This document shows, in pieces, positions 58,603 to 64,000 of a stretch of 64,000 nt of DNA (positions within the stretch are counted from its first letter, which is position 1; every line of letters begins with the position of its first letter). The notes under the pieces were generated by a model. It was given only the letters and a program-made list of their open reading frames with translations, did not search any database and had not been told where the DNA came from. The DNA is from JAWXUU01 sp044426085 (lineage in GTDB: Bacteria; Bacillota; Clostridia; Christensenellales; CAMQZB01). The position numbers and the translations under genes were made by a program. Where the stretch lies: NCBI GenBank assembly GCA_044426085.1, contig JAWXUU010000009.1, positions 50,019-114,018 of the forward strand. The letters are read 5' to 3'.

Positions 58603-58869
58603 GTGCCAAACATCAAATCAGCTAAAAAGCGCGTTCTTGTAACTAAAAAAAGAACTTTGGAAAACAAAATGCTAGTATCTGAAATCAAAACTTCTGTTAA
58701 GAAATTCAACGCTGCAGTTGCAGCTGCAGACACTGCTAAAGCAACTGAACTTTTCAACGCTACACTTTCACTTGTTGACTGCGCTTGCAAAAAAGGTATC
58801 TACCACAGAAATAACGCTGCTAGAAAACAATCAAGCATGCAAACAGCTTTGAACAGCATTTCTAAATAA
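58603..58869 (+). CDS. rpsT: Ribosomal protein S20
   Basis: An 88-residue bS20 with a basic N-terminus (PNIKSAKKRVLVTKKRTLENK) and the helical body, ending in the usual GIYHRNNAARKQSSMQ segment. Start is GTG, with AAGGAGAG upstream, which suits autogenous control seen in other rpsT genes. Single gene with its own promoter and terminator. Confidence 0.97.
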   Translation: MPNIKSAKKRVLVTKKRTLENKMLVSEIKTSVKKFNAAVAAADTAKATELFNATLSLVDCACKKGIYHRNNAARKQSSMQTALNSISK

Positions 58870-58885
58870 TTATAACAAAAAATTT

Positions 58886-58910
58886 GAGCGTGCAATTTGC
58901 ACGCTCTTTT
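58886..58910 (+). terminator. rpsT terminator
   Basis: GAGCGTGCA-ATT-TGCACGCTC followed by TTTT. Confidence 0.88.
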
Positions 58911-58984
58911 GTTTTGCCCTTTTTGGGACTTTGATTTTATTTGGTTCGATTTGTTGTGTGTTTTTTGTTTGTTTTTACACATTT

Positions 58985-59893
58985 TTATTCATCAAGTTTC
59001 GAAACTGCATCGTTTGGAATGTCGACAGTGATTTTATCGCCAATTTTGTAGCCTTCTGTTATCGCGATATCGATTTCGTTGCCGTCAAAATCCACCGTCA
59101 TGCTGTTATTTGCAATTTGCGTTACAACACCGCTGTGCGTTTTGCCAATTTTCACCAAATCACCGTTGATATAATAGTTTTGATTTTCCTTTGACACGAC
59201 GTTGTTTTTATACTTTGCGAATTCTATTGCGATAAGCGTCGTTTTTGGGGTGTTTTGGATGTTTTTATAGCTGTCGGTTTGTTGGATGCGTCCGCCACAA
59301 AGAAGCGAAACTGTGCGGTTTTGGACGTTGAAAGGGCGAGATAACAACAGCACGCAAAGTTTTTTTTCAAAATTCGCATTGCACTGCTCTGTTATGTTTT
59401 CCAACACTTGCAAAAGCTGTGTTTTTTCACTTTCTGCCACGCTGTGAAATGGGCTGTCCAAAATCAAAACGCTGGGATTTTTTCTGAGCGCACGCAAGAT
59501 TGCAAGCTGAAATTTTTCTTGCAGGCTGAGATTTTCCACTTTTTCGCTTTGCTTGGTGTTAACAATGGTGTTTTCAAGGAAACTTTCGCAAATCAGATTT
59601 TTATATTTCGAGTTTTCAAAATTTGCCGACACTGTTTTTTTGCCATTTAAAAACCAATCGCTTTGAATCGCGGAAAATTCTTCTTTTGCGATTTGCTTTG
59701 TGATTGCTTTTTCATGCAGAGTTATGAAAGTTTGATTTTTTTTAGGGAACAAAAATAAATCGAGGAGAGTTGTTTTCCCCTCTCCTCGTTTAGAAAAGAC
59801 TATGTTTAGCCCCTCTTTTATTCCACAATTCAAATCTTTCAATACTTTCGTGTTCTTGATATATTCAAATGTGAGATTTTCAATTTTTAGCAT
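58985..59893 (-). CDS. Degenerate ABC ATPase-like protein
   Basis: A 302-residue protein with the order of an ABC ATPase of the MalK type. Walker A is FSKRGEGKTT (K40), but lacks the first Gly; the signature reads NLSLQEKFQ in place of LSGGQ; Walker B is SVLILDSPFHS, with Ser where the catalytic Glu should be; and the H-loop position has LSRPF, no His. The C-terminal 60 residues look like a TOBE-type small barrel (GVVTQIANNSMTVDF, YKIGDKITVDI). Nucleotide hydrolysis looks unlikely. ATG 59893 is one base past the stop of the kinase-like gene, so translation is coupled. Confidence 0.8.
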   Translation of the reverse strand: MLKIENLTFEYIKNTKVLKDLNCGIKEGLNIVFSKRGEGKTTLLDLFLFPKKNQTFITLHEKAITKQIAKEEFSAIQSDWFLNGKKTVSANFENSKYKNLICESFLENTIVNTKQSEKVENLSLQEKFQLAILRALRKNPSVLILDSPFHSVAESEKTQLLQVLENITEQCNANFEKKLCVLLLSRPFNVQNRTVSLLCGGRIQQTDSYKNIQNTPKTTLIAIEFAKYKNNVVSKENQNYYINGDLVKIGKTHSGVVTQIANNSMTVDFDGNEIDIAITEGYKIGDKITVDIPNDAVSKLDE

Positions 59894-59894
59894 G

Positions 59895-60527
59895 TTATTT
59901 AATATCAAACTTTGCTTTTAGCGCAGAAACGATAACTTCCGCAGCTTTATCAACACCGAAATATGCAACGTCAATACAAATATCGTAATTCTTGTTGTCG
60001 CCCCAAGTTTGGTCGGTATAATAGTTGTGATAGTTCGCACGTTTTTTATCCGTTTTCTTGATGTGACCCACAAGATTTTTTTCTGGTATTTCAGGATGAC
60101 GACCGCCCACTCTTGCAACTTTTTTATCCATATCTGAACAGTAGATGAAGATTGAAAACACGTTGTCGTATTCGCGGAGCACATAGTTTGCACATCTGCC
60201 GACAATAACGCAATCTTCACTTAGCGCAAGGCGTTTGATTGTTTCTGATTTTTTAAGGTATAGGTTTTCATAAGTTGGCGCGTCTTGATAGTTATAGAAG
60301 TTTGAAAACATTATCGCATTTGCACTGGCACCAACGCCGTCACCAAACATGAATTTTAATTTTTCATCCGCTTCTTCAAACAATTCTTTGGAATATCCGC
60401 TTTCGCTTGATGCGAGTTCCAATAGTTCTTTATCGATATATCTATACCCCAAAAGTTCTGAAACCTTCTTTGCGAGTTCTCTTCCACCGCTGCCAAATTC
60501 TCTTCCGACTGTAATCACATAGCTCAT
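59895..60527 (-). CDS. Cytidylate-kinase-like family protein
   Basis: A 210-residue P-loop protein of the cytidylate-kinase-like group (PF13189 type), not the main Cmk. It has VITVGREFGSGGRELAKKVSELLGYRYIDKELL, CVIVGRCANYVL near residue 110, and the lid-like DKKRANYHNYYTDQTWGD. The substrate is unknown; these proteins are widespread in Clostridia and often sit beside regulatory genes. Promoter TTGACT-N17-TAGAAT at 60557-60585. AAGGAGG precedes the ATG. Operon with the degenerate ABC protein. Confidence 0.88.
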   Translation of the reverse strand: MSYVITVGREFGSGGRELAKKVSELLGYRYIDKELLELASSESGYSKELFEEADEKLKFMFGDGVGASANAIMFSNFYNYQDAPTYENLYLKKSETIKRLALSEDCVIVGRCANYVLREYDNVFSIFIYCSDMDKKVARVGGRHPEIPEKNLVGHIKKTDKKRANYHNYYTDQTWGDNKNYDICIDVAYFGVDKAAEVIVSALKAKFDIK

Positions 60528-60556
60528 ATGATAACCTCCTTTCGTTTTATGGTTAT

Positions 60557-60585
60557 ATTCTAACTCATGTTACGCAAATAGTCAA
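60557..60585 (-). promoter_or_regulatory. Promoter of the kinase-like/ABC operon
   Basis: Minus strand TTGACT (60580-60585), 17 bases, TAGAAT (60557-60562). Confidence 0.75.
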
Positions 60586-60610
60586 TACCCTTTTTAAAAA
60601 AAATTAAAAC

Positions 60611-60645
60611 AAAAAGCATTGGATAATAATAACCAATGCTTTTTG
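60611..60645 (-). terminator. NSS transporter terminator
   Basis: AAAAGCATTGG pairs with CCAATGCTTTT around ten bases; minus-strand tail TTTTGTTTTAATTTTTTT. Confidence 0.88.
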
Positions 60646-60673
60646 TACGTTTATATATACATATTTTTAACTT

Positions 60674-62101
60674 TTATTTTTTATTATTTTTTAAGCTGAT
60701 ATAATTTGCGATAAGAAGTGCCAAAATAATCAGCATTGCACCTATCACGATGAAGATATATCCGCTTATCGTTGTCATTTTTTCATACAGACCTGAAATC
60801 AAAACTGCTATTGTGAGAACTGGCGTCACATACTTAACGAAGATTTTGAAAAATCCATACCATTTGAAGTCGTCGCCGTCTTTGGCAAGCTCTGTTTTCA
60901 ATTCTTCCGGTTTCACGATATAGCCAATAGCAATACAAGCGGCAAACGCGAGAAGCGGAATCATGACATAGTTTACGATTTCGTCGAGATATGTGAGCAA
61001 ATCATAACCAAAGATGTTGATTTGTGGAACTGCACCGAGTGACAGCGAAACGAAAACGCCAATAAGCGCGATTGCACTTGAGAAAACCACAGTTGATTTT
61101 ATTCTTGACCAACCGAGTTTTTCAATCGCCACTTGCGAAACAACTTCAAGCAAGCTTACGATTGATGTGAGCGCTGCAACAACCACCAAAATAAAGAACA
61201 TGAAGCCAAAGAAGCCCCCAAATGGCATTGAAGCAAAAACTTGTGGCAACACGCTGAACATAAGACCTGTGCCTTCGGTTGGAGCAAATCCAAACGCGAA
61301 CACCGCTGGGAAAATCGCAAGACCCGCAAGGATCGCAACTGCTGTGTCTAGCGTGCAAATCGTGAAGATTGAAGTTGAAAGTTTCATTGATTTGCCAGAA
61401 TAACTGCCGTATGCAATCATTGCGCCAAGACCAAGCGAAAGTGAATAACACGCCTGCGCCATAGCCATCAAAACGCCGGAAAAACCAAGCGCTTTGAAAT
61501 CGAGTTTCAAAATGAAAAATTCCAAACCTTCCATAACGCCGTCGCCAAGAGTGAGCGAACGCACCACAATCAAAATCAGGCATGCAAGCAAAAGTGGCAT
61601 AGCAATTTTGCTGAACTTTTCGATACCTTTTTCAATACCCGCACAAACAATCACAGCTGAAATCACCACGAAAATCAACATATATATAATCGGTGAAACA
61701 CCTTGAGAAATGAAATCCGAAAAATATGTTGACGATGCGAAATTTTGACCCGTCAAATAGTTGACTGCATATTTGAGCGACCAACCGCCGATAACGATAT
61801 AGTATGCCGAAATCAAAAACGGCGTGACAACACAAAGTCCGCCAATCCATTTGAGTTTTGGGCTGATTGAGCCATATGCATCCACAACGTTTGTGCCTGC
61901 TCTTCTGCCGATATAAAGCTCGCACATCATAACGATTGAGCCGAGAACTATTATCATAATAATGTAGACAAGAACAAATGCAGCGCCGCCGCTCATCCCT
62001 GCTCTGTATGGGAAACCCCAAAGATTGCCAACGCCAACCGCACTGCCGGCGGCGGCTAGTATGAAGCCAATACTGCTTCCGAATCCTTTGCTTTCTTGCA
62101 T
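60674..62101 (-). CDS. Sodium-dependent NSS/SNF family transporter
   Basis: A 475-residue neurotransmitter:sodium symporter homologue, likely importing amino acids. The first helix contains GSAVGVGNLWGFPYRAGMSGGAAFVLVY, the unwound Na+-site region of LeuT-like proteins; ACYSLSLGLGAMIAYGSYSGKSMKL corresponds to helix 6. About 11-12 membrane spans are visible. The substrate is not predictable; bacterial relatives carry tryptophan, leucine or tyrosine. AAGGAGAA precedes the ATG. Promoter TTGACA-N18-TAGAAT; monocistronic. Confidence 0.94.
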   Translation of the reverse strand: MQESKGFGSSIGFILAAAGSAVGVGNLWGFPYRAGMSGGAAFVLVYIIMIIVLGSIVMMCELYIGRRAGTNVVDAYGSISPKLKWIGGLCVVTPFLISAYYIVIGGWSLKYAVNYLTGQNFASSTYFSDFISQGVSPIIYMLIFVVISAVIVCAGIEKGIEKFSKIAMPLLLACLILIVVRSLTLGDGVMEGLEFFILKLDFKALGFSGVLMAMAQACYSLSLGLGAMIAYGSYSGKSMKLSTSIFTICTLDTAVAILAGLAIFPAVFAFGFAPTEGTGLMFSVLPQVFASMPFGGFFGFMFFILVVVAALTSIVSLLEVVSQVAIEKLGWSRIKSTVVFSSAIALIGVFVSLSLGAVPQINIFGYDLLTYLDEIVNYVMIPLLAFAACIAIGYIVKPEELKTELAKDGDDFKWYGFFKIFVKYVTPVLTIAVLISGLYEKMTTISGYIFIVIGAMLIILALLIANYISLKNNKK

Positions 62102-62203
62102 TTATTTATTTCTCCTTTTGTTTTCTATAGTGTTGTTTTTGAATTTCGTTTGCTATTTTTTTTCGCGGTGCTCCCCCACCCTTTGTTTCCGTTTACAAGG
62201 TGT

Positions 62204-62233
62204 ATTCTACCATAATTTTACAAGCTTTGTCAA
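62204..62233 (-). promoter_or_regulatory. NSS transporter promoter
   Basis: Minus strand TTGACA (62228-62233), 18 bases, TAGAAT (62204-62209). The leader to 62102 is about 95 bases long. Confidence 0.75.
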
Positions 62234-62366
62234 CGTTTTTTATACTGCGGTATAATTTTATTGATTGTTACGCAAAAAAAGTTTTGCACCCACAATGATA
62301 CGTGCATAGTTTTGTGAAATTTGATACATATTATGCATAGAACAAACGTTCGAAAGGAGAAAAATT

Positions 62367-62627
62367 ATGAATAATCAAAATAATAATAACCAAAATTACA
62401 ACAGTAGCAAAGCAAACATGGCTGGCAAAGATTCTGGTTCGCCAATGCCAAACACAACAGATTGCGGCTCAAGCAAAAACACAGAAAGAGATTGCAATTG
62501 CAACGCGAATGCGAACGGAAATATGAACGGGAATATGAATGGGAAAGCAAACGGGAATGCGAAAAATAGCTACAACAATCAAAACGCTTGTGGCAACAAA
62601 AACAGTGACCCTAAAAACTGTGGCTGA
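62367..62627 (+). CDS. Asn/Gly-rich low-complexity protein
   Basis: An 86-residue protein made mostly of Asn, with Gly, Lys, Ala and five Cys. It begins NNQNNNNQNYNSSKANM, has a middle of NGNMNGNMNGKANGNAKN repeats, and ends KNSDPKNCG. No signal peptide or membrane span is present. AAAGGAGAA lies seven bases before the ATG, so it is probably translated. Composition resembles small spore-coat or spore-associated proteins of Clostridia, but no family was recognised. The internal DNA is built of GGAATATGAACG-type repeats and may vary in length. Confidence 0.65.
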   Translation: MNNQNNNNQNYNSSKANMAGKDSGSPMPNTTDCGSSKNTERDCNCNANANGNMNGNMNGKANGNAKNSYNNQNACGNKNSDPKNCG

Positions 62628-62652
62628 TAGCTGAGAAACGATAGGTAGGTTT

Positions 62653-62698
62653 GAAATAAGATAAGATGAAATAAGATAAGATGAAATAAGATAAAATA
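62653..62698 (+). repeat. Tandem GAAATAAGATAAGAT repeat
   Basis: Three tandem copies of a 15-base unit GAAATAAGATAAGAT, the last diverging, between the Asn-rich gene and the hairpin of the 150-base repeat. Confidence 0.85.
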
Positions 62699-62732
62699 AG
62701 AACGCCAAGGCTTAGCATTCCCTGGCGTTCTT
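62698..62732. terminator. Hairpin at the head of the 150-base repeat, copy B
   Basis: AAGAACGCCA pairs with TGGCGTTCTT around 15 bases, followed by ATTTT. It can end the Asn-rich transcript. It shares its outer arms with the hairpin at 26527. Confidence 0.8.
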
Positions 62733-62872
62733 ATTTTGTATAGTATAGAATTTATGAATTCCCCTTTTGGGGGAAAGGTTTTGGCTTTTTAGTTTTGCTG
62801 TTTAGGTTTCGCGTTTTTGTTTTGGGCGTCGATGTTTGCTGGTTTATCGTGCTTATTTCACGCGAATTGAAA
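62698..62872 (+). repeat. 150-base structured repeat, copy B
   Basis: Same layout as 26527-26680: hairpin, the identical 23-base block from GTATAGTATAGAATTTATG (62738-62760), a TTCCCC...GGGGGAA stem, a T/G-rich middle, GGTTTATCGTGCTTATTTC and ACGCGAATTGAAA. Differences fall mostly in loops. The rest of the 537-base gap before the XRE gene holds AT-rich DNA and the palindromes listed below. Confidence 0.75.
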
Positions 62873-63046
62873 GGTGTCGCTAGCGTAGCGTACGCTTGAA
62901 ATTATAATTTGTTTGATTTCAATTTTGTTTTCACAAATTCTTTCTCCTTTCATTACTTTAAGATTGAAAATATTTTTTTGATAAAGCACTTGAAATATTA
63001 TATCTTTTGATATATAATTTGAGTACTTTAGTGATTAGAATATATT

Positions 63047-63069
63047 ACTATAGTGCTAGTTTAGCACTA
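63047..63069. promoter_or_regulatory. Overlapping palindromes upstream of the XRE gene
   Basis: ACTATAGT (63047-63054) runs into TAGTGCTA-GTT-TAGCACTA (63051-63069), an exact inverted repeat with 8-base arms. Both are placed where an XRE repressor or a divergent promoter could bind. Confidence 0.55.
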
Positions 63070-63128
63070 AAATGTATCAATGTCAATTCTTTAGTTGTAG
63101 GTTGGGCAAATTCTTTAATAATATTATT

Positions 63129-63136
63129 ACTATAGT
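63129..63136. promoter_or_regulatory. Second ACTATAGT palindrome
   Basis: ACTATAGT in the context TTACTATAGTATTG, 29 bases before the XRE start codon. The larger word ATTACTATAGT occurs also at 63044-63054, 82 bases away. Confidence 0.5.
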
Positions 63137-63164
63137 ATTGAAAAATGTATACAATTAAGGTATT

Positions 63165-63503
63165 ATGAAAAACAGAATTAAAGAATTGAGAGAATATGAA
63201 AAACTGTCGCAAGCTAGGCTTGCAAAAATCATTGGATTTAGCCAAGGAAGCATTTCACAATGGGAGTTGGGAACTAAGGAGCCCACGGCTTCTGCACTTA
63301 TTGCGCTTGGCAATTGCTTTTGCGTTTCTATTGATTACTTGCTTTGCAGAGAAGATGATATTGGCGTTATAACTATTGCTTATGAACAAACTGAAAGACA
63401 AGACGATTTTCAAGCCATGTCTAAACTTTGGCGCAAACTTACACAAATAAACCGCGAAAGAGTTTTCGAACGCGCAAGCACGCTTTTTGAGTTGCAAGAA
63501 TAA
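63165..63503 (+). CDS. XRE-family transcriptional regulator
   Basis: A 112-residue protein with an N-terminal helix-turn-helix of the Cro/CI type: LREYEKLSQARLAKIIGFSQGSISQWELGTKEPTASALIALGNCF, residues 6-50, then VSIDYLLCRED, and a C-terminal helical part with KLWRKLTQINRERVFERASTLFELQE. Likely a DNA-binding repressor or activator. It stands alone; the repeated ACTATAGT sites upstream suggest it controls itself. The ribosome site before the ATG is poor (AATTAAGGTATT). Confidence 0.9.
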   Translation: MKNRIKELREYEKLSQARLAKIIGFSQGSISQWELGTKEPTASALIALGNCFCVSIDYLLCREDDIGVITIAYEQTERQDDFQAMSKLWRKLTQINRERVFERASTLFELQE

Positions 63504-63549
63504 GGGAGCGGGGGTTATCTAGATACAAATTTCTGTGTAGACCATAATA

Positions 63550-63636
63550 ATTAAAAATTAAAAACAGGCTTCGCTCTGCGAGCTCGATAAAAATTAAAAA
63601 TTGTGGTAAAGCACGGAAGCAAGCTTCCTGTGCATT
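63550..63636 (+). repeat. AT-ladder dispersed repeat, copy 6 (long form)
   Basis: AATTAAAAATTAAAAACAGG, CTTCGCTCTGCGAGCTCGAT, two more AATTAAAA units, then TTGTGGTAAAGCACGGAAGC and AAGCTTCCTGTGCATTC. The first two blocks match copy 2 (9.25 kb) in inverted orientation. The final GC part is different in sequence but keeps the inverted-repeat form, here as GGAAGC-AA-GCTTCC. Confidence 0.75.
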
Positions 63637-63654
63637 CAATTATTAGATTAGAAA

Positions 63655-63688
63655 AAAAGAGCGTTACTTGCAGATAGTAACGCTCATA
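63655..63688. terminator. Hairpin terminator
   Basis: GAGCGTTACT pairs with AGTAACGCTC around seven bases; the minus-strand tail is seven T residues. It would stop transcripts entering from the right. Confidence 0.8.
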
Positions 63689-63712
63689 TTATTATATACT
63701 ATTTGAAATATA

Positions 63713-63774
63713 GCATGCACGAGCGAAGCAAGTGCTTACATCAATTTTTAATTTTTAATTTTTAATTTTTAATT
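63713..63774 (-). repeat. AT-ladder dispersed repeat, copy 7
   Basis: Minus strand: five AATTAAAA units, TTGATGTAAGCACTTGC, TTCGCTCGTGCATGC. Confidence 0.75.
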
Positions 63775-63843
63775 CGCGTAGCACAGAATTTCATTTCTAG
63801 TCGCCAAACGTCGTTCTCCCCCGCTTTTTAACAGGAAAAAACG

Positions 63844-63868
63844 TCAAAAAAAACACGCTTTCGCGTGG
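63844..63868 (-). terminator. GNRA-loop intrinsic terminator
   Basis: Minus strand CCACGC-GAAA-GCGTG followed by eight T residues, 96 bases past the stop codon at 63964. Confidence 0.85.
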
Positions 63869-63963
63869 TATTGTTGTTTTATTCAAAGCTTCATTGAATG
63901 AATAGAAAAGTTAAATTCTGAATTATTAATCTTGTTTTCCGTTTGGTAAGCTGTGCTTACCTT

Positions 63964-64000
63964 TTATAGTCCGTAGACTCTGTGTTCATTGCTGAACACC
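63964..64000 (-). CDS. Possible 3' end of a gene entering from the right
   Basis: One minus-strand frame reads VFSNEHRVYGL and stops at 63964-63966. The strong terminator at 63844-63868 on the same strand supports a transcript ending here. Only 11 residues are visible, so neither the frame nor the product can be confirmed. A GGTAAGC-TGT-GCTTACC hairpin (63945-63961) follows the stop. Confidence 0.3.
   Translation of the reverse strand, partial: VFSNEHRVYGL

Noticed and set aside
58985..59893. Normal ABC importer ATPase
   Set aside because: Signature, Walker B Glu and H-loop His are missing and no permease is adjacent.
1..64000. Defence system, prophage, integron or transposase
   Set aside because: All sizeable frames with convincing sequence are metabolic, transport, translation or regulatory genes; no nuclease-toxin, phage structural or transposase protein was recognised.

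Overview
The window looks like chromosomal DNA from a low-GC Gram-positive anaerobe of the Clostridia type. The evidence is the AT-rich intergenic DNA, strong AAGGAG-like ribosome sites, near-consensus TTGACA-N17-TATAAT promoters, the Firmicutes gene order pgk-tpiA-gpmI-secG-rnr-smpB, an ECF transporter core, HPr kinase, a type III glutamine synthetase and an ANTAR regulator. No rRNA, tRNA, CRISPR array, transposase or phage gene was recognised. Most genes are on the minus strand. I cannot name the species.

Layout. 1-4 kb: two iron-dependent alcohol dehydrogenases flank a [4Fe-4S] protein and a small gene that appears frame-disrupted; a 47-residue His/Gly-rich membrane microprotein follows. 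4-9 kb: adenine deaminase with a PPC-domain protein; an ArsP/YraQ-type permease under two palindromic operators; a flavin-type small oxidase; a ferredoxin-like protein. 9-15 kb: a COG2509 FAD dehydrogenase behind a leader resembling a purine riboswitch, a nitroreductase, a membrane-anchored propeller-like protein, NADP isocitrate dehydrogenase and a 46-residue membrane protein. 15-23 kb: CTP synthase, then a nitrogen island with an ANTAR regulator, type I glutamine synthetase, an ammonium channel fused to a PII domain, and type III glutamine synthetase behind an in-leader terminator. 23-29 kb: a three-gene GlpA-like/FAD/DUF1667 operon, then MetY and MetA for homocysteine synthesis. 29-36 kb: SmpB, RNase R, SecG and three glycolytic enzymes. 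36-46 kb: a Na/Pi cotransporter, TrmL, Dus, HPr kinase, a HAD phosphatase, UvrC and EcfT-A2-A1. 46-48 kb: L13-S9 with a structured leader, then a mutarotase-like enzyme. 48-55 kb: a MacAB-like export operon with a very large lipoprotein. 55-62 kb: an EF-G paralogue, MurI, S20, a degenerate ABC ATPase coupled to a cytidylate-kinase-like protein, and an NSS transporter. 62-64 kb: an Asn-rich small protein, an XRE regulator and repeat-rich DNA.

The parts most worth a second look are the purine-riboswitch-like leader before the orphan FAD dehydrogenase, the Amt-PII fusion inside the ANTAR/GS island, the PhoB-type direct repeats in front of the MacAB/lipoprotein operon, the ABC-fold protein lacking catalytic residues, and two families of dispersed intergenic repeats. 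Small genes outside the usual length cut-off were read directly from the sequence; promoter and hairpin calls are by eye.
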